Below are positions 28,057 through 38,554 of a stretch of 64,000 nucleotides of DNA, one piece after another. The position numbers and the translations under genes were made by a program. The stretch's first letter is position 1, and every line of letters begins with the position of its first letter. This DNA comes from Caulobacter mirabilis (GTDB lineage: Bacteria > Pseudomonadota > Alphaproteobacteria > Caulobacterales > Caulobacteraceae). The stretch covers positions 2,542,001-2,606,000 of the forward strand of contig NZ_CP024201.1 in NCBI RefSeq assembly GCF_002749615.1, written 5' to 3'. A model generated the notes under the pieces. The model worked only from the letters and a program-made list of their open reading frames with translations. It did no database searches and was not told where the DNA came from.

Positions 28057-28416
28057 TCAGAACATGTTCAGCTGCAGCTTGGCCTCGTCGCTCATGCGCG
28101 ACTGGTCCCACGGCGGGTCGAACACCAGGTCGACCGAGCAGGACTTCAGGCCCGGGATCTCCATGACCGCGTCCTCGACCCAGCCCGGCATCTCGCCGGC
28201 CACCGGGCAGCCCGGCGCGGTCAGGGTCATGTCGATCTTCACGTCCTTCTCGTCCGAGACGTCGACCTTGTAGATCAGGCCCAGCTCGTAGATGTCGACC
28301 GGGATCTCCGGGTCGAACACGGTCTTGAGCTTCTCGACCAGCTGATCGGTCAGCGAGTCGAGCTCCTTCTGGCTCAGAGCGGACGGCTTGTCGGACGCGG
28401 TGCTGATCTCGGTCAT
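28057..28416 (-). CDS. sufT: SUF-associated MIP18/DUF59-family protein (SufT-like)
   Basis: A 119-residue protein with the DUF59 signature: VFDPEIPVDIYELGLIY near residue 35 and TLTAPGCPVAGEMPGWVEDAV with the conserved Cys. Family members help Fe-S cluster maturation. It follows sufS by 7 bp, consistent with co-transcription, and is separated from the sufA-like gene by the 27939-28039 hairpin element. Confidence 0.92.
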   Translation of the reverse strand: MTEISTASDKPSALSQKELDSLTDQLVEKLKTVFDPEIPVDIYELGLIYKVDVSDEKDVKIDMTLTAPGCPVAGEMPGWVEDAVMEIPGLKSCSVDLVFDPPWDQSRMSDEAKLQLNMF

Positions 28417-28423
28417 CGATGTC

Positions 28424-29638
28424 TCAGGCGAAGAAGCTGCGGGCCTTGACCAGCGCGTCCACGAACGCGTCGGCCTCGGCCTCGGTGTTATATAGGGCGA
28501 AGGAGGCGCGGCTGCTCGCCGTCAGGCCGAAACGGGCCATCAGCGGCTCGGCGCAGTGGGTTCCGGCGCGGATCGCGACCCCCTGCTTGTCCAGGATCTG
28601 GGCGATGTCGTGCGGGTGGGCGTCGGCGACGGTGAAGCTGAGGATGGCCCCCTTCCCCTCCGCCGTGCCGAGGATCCGCAGCCAGTTGGCGCCGTCCAGC
28701 CGTTCGACGACCCGCCGGTACAGCGCGTGCTCGTGGGCCAGCACCGCGTCGCGGTCCAGGCTCATGATCCAGTCGACCGCCGCGCCCAGCGCGATCGCCT
28801 CGATGATCGGCGGGGTGCCGGCCTCGAACCGCATCGGCGGCTCGGCGTAGGTGATCTCATCCTCACGGACATAGCCGATCATCTCGCCGCCGCCCTGGTA
28901 GGGCGGCAGGACGGCCAGCCGCTCGGCCTTGCCGTACAGGATGCCGATCCCAGTGGGACCGTACAGCTTGTGGCCGGTGGCGACGTAGAAGTCGACGTCC
29001 AGGTCCTTCACATCGACCCTGGCGTGGACCGCGCCCTGACAACCGTCGACCAGCACCGCCGCGCCGGCGGCATGGGCCATCTCGGTCAGGGCCTTCACCG
29101 GGTTCAGCGTGCCCAGCACATTGGACATGTGGGTGAAGGCGACCAGCCTGGTCCTCTCGCCGATCAGGTTCCGGGCCGCTTCCAGATCCAGCGAGCCGTC
29201 GTCCAGCACCGGGATGAAGCGCAGCACCACGCCCTTGCGCTCGCGCAGCAGGTGCCAGGGCACGATGTTGGAGTGGTGCTCCATCTGGGTGAGGACGATC
29301 TCGTCGCCGGCCTTCAGCCCCAGGCCGAAGGTCGCGGCGACCAGGTTGATCGCCTCGGTGCCCCCCTTGGTGAAGATGATCTCGTCGCGCGAACAGCCTA
29401 TGAAGGCGGCGACGCTTTCGCGGGCTTTTTCATAGGCTTCTGTCGTTTCGTTGGCGAGCGTGTGCAGACCGCGATGGACGTTGGCGTAGCTGCCCTCCAT
29501 GGTCCGAGTGATCGCCTCGATCACCGCGCGCGGCTTCTGGGCGCTGGCCGCGTTGTCCAGATAGACCAGCGGCCGGCCGTTCACCTGGCGCGACAGGATC
29601 GGAAACTGGGCGCGGACGGCTTCTGCATCAAAGGCCAC
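28424..29638 (-). CDS. sufS: Cysteine desulfurase SufS (group II)
   Basis: A 404-residue PLP enzyme that takes sulfur from cysteine for cluster assembly. The GTG start at 29638 shares one base with the sufD stop (TAGTG). N-terminal LVYLDNAASAQKP, the PLP Lys in VATGHKLYGPTG, and the active Cys in RAGTHCAEPLM identify group II, which normally needs a SufE/SufU partner; none is seen in this operon. It is one of two cysteine desulfurases in the same operon. Confidence 0.95.
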   Translation of the reverse strand: MAFDAEAVRAQFPILSRQVNGRPLVYLDNAASAQKPRAVIEAITRTMEGSYANVHRGLHTLANETTEAYEKARESVAAFIGCSRDEIIFTKGGTEAINLVAATFGLGLKAGDEIVLTQMEHHSNIVPWHLLRERKGVVLRFIPVLDDGSLDLEAARNLIGERTRLVAFTHMSNVLGTLNPVKALTEMAHAAGAAVLVDGCQGAVHARVDVKDLDVDFYVATGHKLYGPTGIGILYGKAERLAVLPPYQGGGEMIGYVREDEITYAEPPMRFEAGTPPIIEAIALGAAVDWIMSLDRDAVLAHEHALYRRVVERLDGANWLRILGTAEGKGAILSFTVADAHPHDIAQILDKQGVAIRAGTHCAEPLMARFGLTASSRASFALYNTEAEADAFVDALVKARSFFA

Positions 29639-30669
29639 TACCCGGCCCTCCCCAGCTGCGCGGCGACCCAGGCGGCGGCGACCTCGCGGGCCGGTTCGTA
29701 GGCGATGCGGTCGACCACCTCGCCAACGAAGGCGGCGGTGAGCAGGGCCTTGGCCTCGTCCAGCGGAATGCCGCGCTGGCGGGCGTAGAACAGGGCGTTC
29801 TCGTCGAGCGCGCCGATGGTGTTGCCGTGGGCGCACTGGACGTCGTCGGCGAAGATCAGCAGCTCGGGCTTGGCGTCGATCTCGGCCTTGTCCGACAGGA
29901 TCAGCGCGTGGTGGCCCATGCGGGCGTCGGTCTTGTCGGCGCCGTGCTCGACGACGATCCGCCCCTGGAACACCCCGCGAGCCTGGTCGTGGACCACGCC
30001 CTTGGTCAGCTGCGAGGTCGTCCCGTCCAGGCCGCCGTGGGTGACCACGGTGGTCAAGTCGGCGTGGCGCTGGTCTCGTAGCAGGTAGGCGCCGTCCATC
30101 CGGATCGTGGCGTGTATCCCGGGATGTGCGACATGGGTCTCGATGCGCTGGCGGCGACCGCCGCTGGTCAGGACCGTCTGGCCCATCTCGGCGCCGGCGG
30201 CCAGGAAGATGCGGGCCTGGGAGACGGTGACGCTCTCGGGGCCGTCCTGGACCAGGACCACCCGCTCCAGCCGCGCGCCCTCGCCCAGTACGATGTCGAC
30301 CTCGGCGCTGGCGACCGCGCCGTCGGCCTGGGCCTCGTAGCTCTCCAGCAGGTGCAGCGACGCGCCCGGCTTGATCTCGATCTTGACCTTGGCGGCATGG
30401 CTGCCCAGGGCCGTCGAGACGAAGCGCAGGCGGACCAGCCGCTCACCCTCGACGATCAGCCCGGCGGCGCCGGCGACACGGCCGTTGACGACGGACAGCT
30501 CTTCGCCGCCCGCCGCCTCGAACGGCCCGCCCGGCGCGATTTGCGCTTCCGGCGAGGCCGGCGGCAGCGCGCGCAGCAGCCCGCGCAAGTCGGTCCAGCG
30601 CCAGTCCTCGTCGCGGCGCGACGGCAGCTGGGTCAGGTCGCCGGTCTCGATGGCCTTGGCCAGACTCAC
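29638..30669 (-). CDS. sufD: Fe-S cluster assembly protein SufD
   Basis: A 343-residue SufBD-family scaffold subunit. The N-terminus SRRDEDWRWTDLRGLL is the family signature, and the C-terminal beta-helix contains CAHGNTIGALDENALFYARQRGIPLDEA. It is shorter than E. coli SufD (423). It starts at a GTG (30669) in the sufC stop (GTGA). It partners SufB and SufC in the SufBC2D complex. Confidence 0.94.
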   Translation of the reverse strand: MSLAKAIETGDLTQLPSRRDEDWRWTDLRGLLRALPPASPEAQIAPGGPFEAAGGEELSVVNGRVAGAAGLIVEGERLVRLRFVSTALGSHAAKVKIEIKPGASLHLLESYEAQADGAVASAEVDIVLGEGARLERVVLVQDGPESVTVSQARIFLAAGAEMGQTVLTSGGRRQRIETHVAHPGIHATIRMDGAYLLRDQRHADLTTVVTHGGLDGTTSQLTKGVVHDQARGVFQGRIVVEHGADKTDARMGHHALILSDKAEIDAKPELLIFADDVQCAHGNTIGALDENALFYARQRGIPLDEAKALLTAAFVGEVVDRIAYEPAREVAAAWVAAQLGRAG

Positions 30670-31421
30670 GCGGCGGCCCTCACGTACTTGTCGTAGCCGT
30701 CGCGCTCGAGCTCATGGGCCAGTTCGGGCCCGCCCGAGGCGACGATGCGGCCGGCGCTCAGCACGTGCACGCGGTCGGGTTTGATGTAGTCGAGCAGCCG
30801 CTGGTAGTGGGTGATCACCAGCATGGCGCGGTCCGGCGAGCGCATGGCGTTGACGCCTTCGGACACGATGCGCAGCGCGTCGATGTCCAGGCCGCTGTCG
30901 GTCTCGTCCAGGATCAGGAAGCGCGGCTCCAGCATGGCCATCTGGAAGATCTCCATGCGCTTCTTCTCGCCGCCCGAGAAGCCGACGTTCAGGGCCCGCT
31001 TGAGCATGTCGAAGTCGATCTTCAGCGAAGTCGCCACGGCGCGGGCGCGCTTGAGGAACTCCGGCGCGCTGATCTCGTCCTGGCCGCGCGCCTTACGCTG
31101 GGCGTTGACCGCGGTGCGGATGAAGGTCAGGGCCGGAACGCCCGGGATTTCAAGCGGATACTGGAAGGACAGGAACAGCCCCTTGGCCGCCCGCTCGTTG
31201 GGCTCCAGGCTCAGCAGGTCCTCGCCGTCCAGGGTCGCGGTTCCGTCGACGACCTCGTAGCCCTCGCGGCCGGTCAGCACGTAGCTCAGCGTCGACTTGC
31301 CGGCCCCGTTCGGCCCCATGATGGCGTGCACCTCGCCCGCGGGGACGTCGAGAGTCAGGCCGTTGATGATCGGCTTGTCGGCGACCGTGGCGTGGAGGTT
31401 GTTGATCGAAAGCATGGTCAT
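30666..31421 (-). CDS. sufC: Fe-S cluster assembly ATPase SufC
   Basis: A 251-residue ABC-type ATPase with Walker A GPNGAGKST, a Q-loop in LSFQYPLEIPGV, signature motif FSGGEKKRMEI, Walker B FLILDETDSGLD and H-loop THYQR. It drives cluster assembly on SufBD. A second Met at codon 3 is an equally possible start. An intergenic repeat of about 120 bp separates it from the VOC gene upstream. Confidence 0.96.
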   Translation of the reverse strand: MTMLSINNLHATVADKPIINGLTLDVPAGEVHAIMGPNGAGKSTLSYVLTGREGYEVVDGTATLDGEDLLSLEPNERAAKGLFLSFQYPLEIPGVPALTFIRTAVNAQRKARGQDEISAPEFLKRARAVATSLKIDFDMLKRALNVGFSGGEKKRMEIFQMAMLEPRFLILDETDSGLDIDALRIVSEGVNAMRSPDRAMLVITHYQRLLDYIKPDRVHVLSAGRIVASGGPELAHELERDGYDKYVRAAA

Positions 31422-31442
31422 TCGTTGCAGTTCTTATCTTCC

Positions 31443-31525
31443 GTCATCGTCGGACTTGTTCCGACGACCCATGCACACGGGCTGACGGGGTGTTCATGGG
31501 TCCTCGCGACAAGCGCGAGGATGAC
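31443..31525. repeat. Interspersed hairpin element between VOC and sufC
   Basis: Arms GTCATCGTCGGACTTGTTCCGACGACCCATG (left, written here only in part: GTCATCGTCGG...CCGACGACCC) and CATGGGTCCTCGCGACAAGC with GCGAGGATGAC to the right. The same GTCATCC...GGACCCA layout recurs at 36616-36739. It lies within the suf operon and could form RNA hairpins between genes. Confidence 0.65.
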
Positions 31526-31545
31526 GCTGGGGGTGAAGGCGGCGA

Positions 31546-31916
31546 TCATTCGGAACCTCTCAGGGGCCTGAGAAACTCCAAGCGATTGCCGAAGGGATCG
31601 TAGATGAAGACGCGCTCGTAACCTTCGAGATCGTCATCGGATTTCGTGTCGTAGCCGGCAACCCGGGCGCGCGCGGCGATATCCGCTACGTCGTCGACCT
31701 GGAAAGCCACATGCGCCTTGGTGTTGGCGCGGAAGTCCTGCTCGACGCCGAGATGCACCTTGATCGCGCCGGCCTCGAACCAGGCCCCGCCGCGCTTGGC
31801 CATCTCGGCCGGCTTGGGAACCTCGGCCAGGCCCAGCAGGTCGCGATAGAACGGACGCGCCCGCTCCTCCCCGCCGACGGGGATCGCGATCTGGACATGG
31901 TCGATGGCGCGGAGCA

Positions 31917-31917
<1 letters not shown>
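31546..31917 (-). CDS. VOC/glyoxalase-like protein within the suf operon
   Basis: A 123-residue single VOC domain: AIDHVQIAIPVGGEERARPFYRDLLGL at the N-terminus, HVAFQVDDVADIAARARVAGY, and YDPFGNRLEFLRP at the C-terminus. Candidate metal residues are His (IDHVQI), His (AHVAFQ) and Glu (RLEFL). The start is a GTG sharing one base with the sufB stop (TAGTG), so it is tightly coupled to sufB. Such a gene is not a standard suf component. Its function is unknown. Confidence 0.85.
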
Positions 31918-33385
<1,468 letters not shown>

Positions 33386-33386
<1 letters not shown>

Positions 33387-34510
33387 CAGGCCACTTCCTT
33401 CCTGCGCGAGAGATGCCGCGCGTACAGTTCGAGCCAGGCGTCGCCCGCCCGGCTCCAGTCGTCTTGAGTGGTCGTCCAGCCGCCGCTGATGCGGACGGCG
33501 AACGGCGCGAGGTCGGCGCGGCCCATGGCCGCCACCACCTCGCTGGGCTTCATCTTGCCGGAGGAGCAGGCCGGGCCGGCGCTGATCATCACGCCCGCCA
33601 GATCCATGCCCATGACCTGCATCTGGGCGTCGAAGCCGGCGGCGGCGAAGCCCAGGGTCTGCGGCAGGCGCGGCGCGCCCTTGCCCAGGATCACGACGCC
33701 GGCCTCCTCGACCCGCGCCTGCATCGCGTCGCGCCAGCGAGCCTGCTCGGCGACATGCGGCAGGTCGCGGACGGCGGCGACGGCGGCGGCGCCGAAACCG
33801 GCGATGCCGGTCAGGTTCTCCGCCCCGGCGCGGCGGCCGCGCTCCTGGCCGCCGCCGTGCAGACGGCGAACGACGGTCGAGCGCGTGCCGGCGATCAGGG
33901 CCCCGCTGCCGAACGGCCCGCCGATCTTGTGCGCGGCCAGGGCCAGAGTGTCGGCGCCCAGGTCGGTGAAGTCGATGGCGATCTTGCCGGCGGCCTGGAC
34001 GGCGTCGACGTGCAGCCAGCCGCCGGCCTCGCGCACCAGGGCCGAAGCCTCGGCGACGGGCTGGATGACGCCCGTCTCGTTGTTGGCCAGCATCAGGCAG
34101 ACCAGCGGCCGGCCGCCCTTGGAAAGCTCGTCCTTCAGCCAGTCCAGATCGGCGACGCCCTCGGCGTTCACCGGCCAGAGGGCGACGGGAACCTTGGCGG
34201 CCCGGACGTTCTCGCCCACGGCCCCGTGCTCGGTCCCGCCGAGGATGATGCGGTCGAAGCCGGCGGCGACCGCGCTCTCGATGGCCAGGGCGTTGGATTC
34301 GGTGCCGCCGCTGGTGAAGGTGACCGAGCCGACCTTGACCCCGACCAGGTCCGCGACCTGCTGCCGGGCGGTCTCGATCAGGTTGCGGGCGGCGCGGCCG
34401 GCGGCGTGGACGGACGAGGGATTGCCGCCGACCTCGAGCGCGCGCACGACCGCGTCCTTCGCCTCGGGGCGGACCGGCGCGGTGGCGTTATGGTCGAGGT
34501 AGACGGTCAC
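33386..34510 (-). CDS. Cysteine desulfurase, NifS/IscS-like (group I)
   Basis: A 374-residue PLP-dependent cysteine desulfurase. N-terminal [15 protein letters not shown], histidine in [11 protein letters not shown] Lys in [11 protein letters not shown], and active Cys in [14 protein letters not shown] mark group I, unlike SufS further downstream. It starts at a GTG (34510) in the iscR stop (GTGA). In related alphaproteobacteria the same iscR-nifS-sufB order occurs. It may supply the suf machinery or tRNA thiolation. Confidence 0.94.
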
Positions 34511-34959
34511 GCGGCGGCGGCCTCCGCGGAAGGGCGCAGCTTCCCGGCCAGAACATCGGCCAGCGAGACCGACTCCAGATAGCTGTGCAGCTGGCGGCCC
34601 ATCTCCTCCCACAGGTCGTGGGTCATGCAGCGCTCGCCGCCGATCATGCAGCCCTTGCCGATGGTCTTGCCGCAGCGAGTCGCGCGCAGCGGCTCGTCGA
34701 CGGCCAGGACGATGTCGGAGATCCGGGTCTTGCAGGCGTCGTGCGCCAGGCGGTAGCCGCCGCCCGGCCCGCGCACGCTCTTGACCAGTCCGCGGCGGCG
34801 CAGGCGCGCGAACAGCTGCTCCAGATAGGACAGCGAAATCTGCTGGCGGGCGGCGATATCGGCCAGCGAAACGGCCCGCAGGGCTTCGTCCGCATCCTGA
34901 CGGGAAGCGAGGTCGGTCATGGCCATAACGGCGTAGCGGCCCTTGGTCGACAGGCGCAT
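34507..34959 (-). CDS. iscR: Rrf2-family iron-sulfur regulator IscR
   Basis: A 150-residue winged-helix regulator that heads the suf operon and senses cluster supply. The start at 34959 has AAGGA upstream; an ATG six codons earlier lies before this site. The DNA-binding part is MRLSTKGRYAVMAMTDLA and SLSYLEQLFARLRRRGLVKSVRGPGGGY. Three cysteines, C96, C104 and C111 (RCGKTIGKGCMIGGERC), are the expected cluster ligands with slightly longer spacing than in E. coli. It probably represses this operon when clusters are abundant. Confidence 0.93.
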   Translation of the reverse strand: MRLSTKGRYAVMAMTDLASRQDADEALRAVSLADIAARQQISLSYLEQLFARLRRRGLVKSVRGPGGGYRLAHDACKTRISDIVLAVDEPLRATRCGKTIGKGCMIGGERCMTHDLWEEMGRQLHSYLESVSLADVLAGKLRPSAEAAAA

Positions 34960-35046
34960 GGCGAGATTCCTTGGCATCCGGCGCGCGGCCTGTGCTAAAG
35001 CCGCGCCTCGCGCGCGGCCGCCGACGAGGCCGGACCGCGCAAGGCG

Positions 35047-35075
35047 GATTTAGGAAAACCAAGCGCAGTGGTCAA
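35047..35075 (-). promoter_or_regulatory. Candidate promoter of the iscR-suf operon
   Basis: On the minus strand, TTGACC (35070-35075) and TAAATC (35047-35052) are separated by exactly 17 bp, about 90 bp upstream of the iscR start. The context ATACTTGACCA around the -35 resembles the left half of an IscR site, which would allow autorepression. Binding is inference. Confidence 0.6.
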
Positions 35076-35113
35076 GTATTCTGACCCTCGCCTGGGCAAG
35101 ATGGGAGCCCTCG

Positions 35114-35764
35114 ATGCCCGAGGTTGTTCTGACCGGCGCGGCCGGCCGGATCGAAGGTCGCTATTCCCCCGGCAAGCGCGAGAACGCGCCGATCGCCCTG
35201 GTCCTGCACCCTCACCCCCGCGCCGGCGGTCATATGAACAACCCGGTCGCGGTGCAGATGTACCACCTGTTCATGCAGCGCGGCTTCTCGGTGCTGCGCT
35301 TCAATTTCCGCGGCGTCGGCCGCAGCCAGGGCGAATTCGATTCGGGCATCGGCGAGCTGGCCGACGCGGCGACGGCGCTCGATTGGCTGCAGGCCACCAA
35401 CCCGCAGGCCTCCCAGTTCTGGGTCGCCGGCTACAGCTTCGGGGCCTACATCGGCATGCAGCTGCTGATGCGCCGGCCCGAGACCGACGGCTTCATCTCG
35501 GTGTCGCCGCCGACCAATATGTACGACTTCAGCTTCCTGGCGCCCTGCCCCGCCTCGGGCCTGATCCTGCACGGCGCGGCCGACACCATCGTTCCGCCCG
35601 TCGAGGTGGAGCGGGTCGTCAGCAAGCTTCGGACCCAGAAGGGCATCGTCATCGACTACGACCTGGTCGACGGCGCCAACCACTTCTGGTCCGACCATCT
35701 CACCGACGTCGAGAAGCGCGTCGGCGGCTATCTGGACAAGCGTCTGGAAGCCGAACCGGCCTGA
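35114..35764 (+). CDS. Alpha/beta hydrolase
   Basis: A 216-residue cytoplasmic hydrolase. HPHPRAGGHMNNPV (oxyanion region), FNFRGVGRSQG, the nucleophile elbow VAGYSFGAYIG, an Asp in HGAADTIVPP and a His in DGANHFWSDH complete a Ser-Asp-His triad. It belongs to the small alpha/beta hydrolases that are common in alphaproteobacteria and has no assigned substrate. It is divergent from iscR and is followed after 28 bp by ppa. Confidence 0.9.
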   Translation: MPEVVLTGAAGRIEGRYSPGKRENAPIALVLHPHPRAGGHMNNPVAVQMYHLFMQRGFSVLRFNFRGVGRSQGEFDSGIGELADAATALDWLQATNPQASQFWVAGYSFGAYIGMQLLMRRPETDGFISVSPPTNMYDFSFLAPCPASGLILHGAADTIVPPVEVERVVSKLRTQKGIVIDYDLVDGANHFWSDHLTDVEKRVGGYLDKRLEAEPA

Positions 35765-35792
35765 TCATCTGATCCAAGGATAAGTACGAACC

Positions 35793-36332
35793 ATGCGTCT
35801 GGAAGCCGTGCCCGTGGGCGCTAACGCGCCGCACGAGGTCAATGTCGTGATCGAAGTGCCGATCGGCGGCGAGCCGATCAAGTACGAGATGCACAAGGAG
35901 TCGGGGGCCCTGATGGTCGACCGCTTCCTGTACACGTCGATGCGCTACCCCGGGAACTACGGCTTCATCCCGCACACCCTGTCGGACGATGGCGACCCCT
36001 GCGACGTCATCGTCGCCAACACCCGCGCCATCGTGCCGGGCGCGGTCATGGCCTGCCGCATCGTCGGCGTGCTGATCATGGAAGACGAGGCCGGCGGCGA
36101 CGAGAAGCTGCTCGCCGTCCCGACCAGCAAGCTGACCAAGCGCTACGACAGCGTGAACAACTACACCGACCTGCCCAAGATCACCCTGGAGCAGATCGAG
36201 CACTTCTTCGCCCACTACAAGGACCTCGAGCCCGGCAAGTGGGTGAAGATCGTCCGCTGGGGCGACGCCGAGGAAGCCCGCAAGATGATCGAGGCCGGCA
36301 TCGCCCGCGCCAAGGCGGCGAAGGCGGAATGA
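35793..36332 (+). CDS. ppa: Inorganic pyrophosphatase
   Basis: A 179-residue family I soluble pyrophosphatase, which hydrolyses PPi to drive biosynthesis. The core is conserved: [45 protein letters not shown] contains the family's DGDPxD metal motif, and [13 protein letters not shown] follows. The length matches E. coli Ppa. Its stop overlaps the next start by 3-4 bp (ATGA). Confidence 0.97.
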   Translation: MRLEAVPVGANAPHEVNVVIEVPIGGEPIKYEMHKESGALMVDRFLYTSMRYPGNYGFIPHTLSDDGDPCDVIVANTRAIVPGAVMACRIVGVLIMEDEAGGDEKLLAVPTSKLTKRYDSVNNYTDLPKITLEQIEHFFAHYKDLEPGKWVKIVRWGDAEEARKMIEAGIARAKAAKAE

Positions 36333-36598
36333 ACCTCGTCCAGCTGGGCGGGCTGCTGCTGACGGTCGCGGGGGTCGCCCTGCTGATCATGACCGTGCTC
36401 GCCTGGCTGGTCCGCGGGATCGCCCGGCTGGCCCGCCGTCCGCTCGACCGCTGGGACGGCTTCTACGCTCGCTGGCCGGCGCGGTTCGTCATCCTGGGCG
36501 TCTTCGGCATGGCCCTGGGCTACGGCATGATGTGGGGGCCGTCCCTGGTCATGGGCGCCAAGACCGATCGGGCGGAGAAGGAACGGCGGTTCCAGTAG
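36329..36598 (+). CDS. Small two-helix membrane protein
   Basis: An 89-residue protein coupled to ppa by a 4 bp overlap. Two hydrophobic segments ([45 protein letters not shown]) flank a basic loop ([24 protein letters not shown]); the tail is charged. I do not recognise a family. The overlap argues that it is a real gene. Confidence 0.7.
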   Translation: MNLVQLGGLLLTVAGVALLIMTVLAWLVRGIARLARRPLDRWDGFYARWPARFVILGVFGMALGYGMMWGPSLVMGAKTDRAEKERRFQ

Positions 36599-36615
36599 GG
36601 ACGCTTCCCGGCGCC

Positions 36616-36739
36616 GTCATCCTCGCGCTTGTCGCGAGGACCCAGGAACACGGCGAACAGCAAGAAGGGCGCGGATCGTTCCGCGCCCTTTTCATATTGC
36701 TCATCACGCATGGGTCCTCACGACGAGCGCGAGGATGAC
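36616..36739. repeat. Interspersed inverted-repeat arms flanking a terminator
   Basis: GTCATCCTCGCGCTTGTCGC...GGACCCA (from 36616) and TGGGTCCTCACGACGAGC...GATGAC (to 36739) are inverted relative to each other, with a hairpin between them. It is related to the element at 31443-31525. Confidence 0.7.
36665..36693 (+). terminator. Intrinsic terminator after ppa and the small membrane gene
   Basis: Perfect 11 bp stem (36665-36675 with 36680-36690, AAGGGCGCGGA arm), TCGT loop, followed by TTCAT. It may also serve the convergent NamZ gene. Confidence 0.8.
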
Positions 36740-36756
36740 GGGTGTTTGGAGGGCGC

Positions 36757-37959
36757 TCAGTAGATCAGGTACGGCGCCCGCTCTTGCGCCCAGGCCGCTT
36801 CGTCGGGCGTGGTGATGGCGTCGAGGTCCCCCGGCGCCGCCTCGCTGTCGTCGACCCACTCGCGCAGGCCGGGCCCGCCGTTGATGACGTCGATGGCCAG
36901 CTTGTCGAACACGTACTCGTACGGGAAGTCGCGCCACAGGTCGTAGTCCGGGTACAGCGCCCGGATCGCCTTGAAGGCCAGCGCCTGCAGCCGCCAGGGC
37001 TTGAAGGCCTCGTGATCGTAGCTCGGGTCCTCGGTGTGGATCTGCACCCCGCTGCTCAGCGTCTTGGCGTGCTTGTGGAAGGTCGGCTCGAAGGCGACCT
37101 CGCGCAGGCGGCAGCCTTTCAGCCACTGCGGCGCCAGGGCGTACATCTTGGCGATGACGTCGCGGGCGGCGATGTCCGGCGCGCCGAACAACTCCAGCGG
37201 CCGGGTCGTGCCGCGCCCCTCGCTGAGGGTCGTCCCCTCCAGCATGACCGTGCCGGCGTAGGCCCGGGCCATCCAGAGGTTCGGCGCATTGGGGCTCGGG
37301 TTGATCCAGGCCCGCTGGCCCAGCGGCCAGCCGTAGCCTGGCCCGGCGGCCGGGTCGTAACCCTCCATCTCGACCACCTTGTAGGCGACGTCGAGCCTGT
37401 AGCGAGCGATGAACCAGCGGCCCAGCTCGCCCAGGGTCAGGCCGTGACGCATCGGGATCGGGCCAGCGCCGACGAAACTCTCCCAGCCCGGGCGCAGGGT
37501 CAGTCCCTCGATCGGCCGTCCGGCGGGGTTGGGCCGGTCCAGCACCCAGACCTCCTTGCCGTGCTCGGCCGCGGCTTCCAGCACGTACAGCAGCGTGGTG
37601 ATGAAGGTGTAGATGCGACAACCCAGGTCCTGCAGGTCGACGAGGATGACGTCGAAGGTCCCCATCGACTGGCCGCTGGGGCGACGCACCTCGCCATAGA
37701 GGCTGAAGACGGGAATGCCGTGCACCGGATCGGTGAAGTCCGGCGACTCCATCATGTTGTCCTGCAGGTCCCCGCGCATGCCGTGCTGCGGCCCGAAGGC
37801 GGCGGAGAGCTTGATCTCCGGGCAGGCCGCCAGGGCGTCCAGCGTATGGGTCAGGTCGGCCGTCACCGAGGCCGGGTGGCCCAGCACGGCGACCCGCTTG
37901 CCCTTCAGCTGCGCGCGGAGGGCCGGGTCGGAGATCAGGCGGTCGATGCCGAACTTCAT
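36757..37959 (-). CDS. NamZ-like exo-beta-N-acetylmuramidase (DUF1343 family)
   Basis: A 400-residue member of DUF1343, whose characterised member NamZ removes MurNAc from the non-reducing end of peptidoglycan fragments. Signature segments include GKRVAVLGHPASVT, AFGPQHGMRGDLQDNM, PVFSLYGEVRRPS, ILVDLQDLGCRIYTFITTL and VWVLDRPNPAGRPIEG. No signal peptide is visible, so it would act in the cytoplasm, perhaps in muropeptide recycling. The start overlaps the upstream gene by 4 bp. Confidence 0.87.
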   Translation of the reverse strand: MKFGIDRLISDPALRAQLKGKRVAVLGHPASVTADLTHTLDALAACPEIKLSAAFGPQHGMRGDLQDNMMESPDFTDPVHGIPVFSLYGEVRRPSGQSMGTFDVILVDLQDLGCRIYTFITTLLYVLEAAAEHGKEVWVLDRPNPAGRPIEGLTLRPGWESFVGAGPIPMRHGLTLGELGRWFIARYRLDVAYKVVEMEGYDPAAGPGYGWPLGQRAWINPSPNAPNLWMARAYAGTVMLEGTTLSEGRGTTRPLELFGAPDIAARDVIAKMYALAPQWLKGCRLREVAFEPTFHKHAKTLSSGVQIHTEDPSYDHEAFKPWRLQALAFKAIRALYPDYDLWRDFPYEYVFDKLAIDVINGGPGLREWVDDSEAAPGDLDAITTPDEAAWAQERAPYLIY

Positions 37960-38498
37960 GCGGGCTCCAGATCGTACGCGAAGGCGGCGGGATGGTGGAA
38001 GTCGGGCTTGTCCGGCGCATGGGCCAGCGCCCAGTAGGACTTGCGGCCGTCGGCCTCTTCGATGACCGCCGAGAGGCCGAGCCGCCAGTCGCCCGCGGAC
38101 AGGTCGGACAGGCCGGCGAGATCCATGGTGGCGACCATCTCATAGAGCCGGCCGTCCGTCCGCTGGGTCATGTGAGTCACCGCCACGCCGTCCGGCGCGG
38201 TCATGCCGTCCCGATAACCGTCGAAGCCGTAGGCCGCCCAGCGGTTCGAGGGCGACAGGTTGAACTCATAGTACCCCGCCCCCTCTTCCTTCCTCAGGAA
38301 GGCCTCGAAACAGGTGGTCCGCCAGAGCTCGTCGGCGCGGCCTCGCTCGACCGGGCGCGGCAGGCGCAATCCGGCGATGTCGCCGGTCACGACGAAGCGC
38401 AGGGCCAGGCCGGCCGGCGCGGACCGGGCCAGGTTGACCGCGATCGTCTCGACCGCCTCGCAGGGCGTCAGGGGGTGTGGCGTCAGGGCCAGAGTCAT
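37956..38498 (-). CDS. DOMON-like domain protein
   Basis: A 180-residue protein with a beta-sandwich pattern: ELWRTTCFEAFLRKEEGAGYYEFNLSPSNRWAAYGFDGYRDGM, then DWRLGLSAVIEEADGRKSYWALAHAPDKPDFHHPAAF. These match the DOMON-like proteins often found beside DUF1343 genes. Ligand and role are unknown. It is upstream of and overlaps the NamZ-like gene (ATGA), so the two form an operon. Confidence 0.82.
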   Translation of the reverse strand: MTLALTPHPLTPCEAVETIAVNLARSAPAGLALRFVVTGDIAGLRLPRPVERGRADELWRTTCFEAFLRKEEGAGYYEFNLSPSNRWAAYGFDGYRDGMTAPDGVAVTHMTQRTDGRLYEMVATMDLAGLSDLSAGDWRLGLSAVIEEADGRKSYWALAHAPDKPDFHHPAAFAYDLEPA

Positions 38499-38554
38499 GC
38501 CCCTTCGATACCCCGCGGTTGACGCGGGTCAATGGGCGGCGGTACGAAGCCCGC

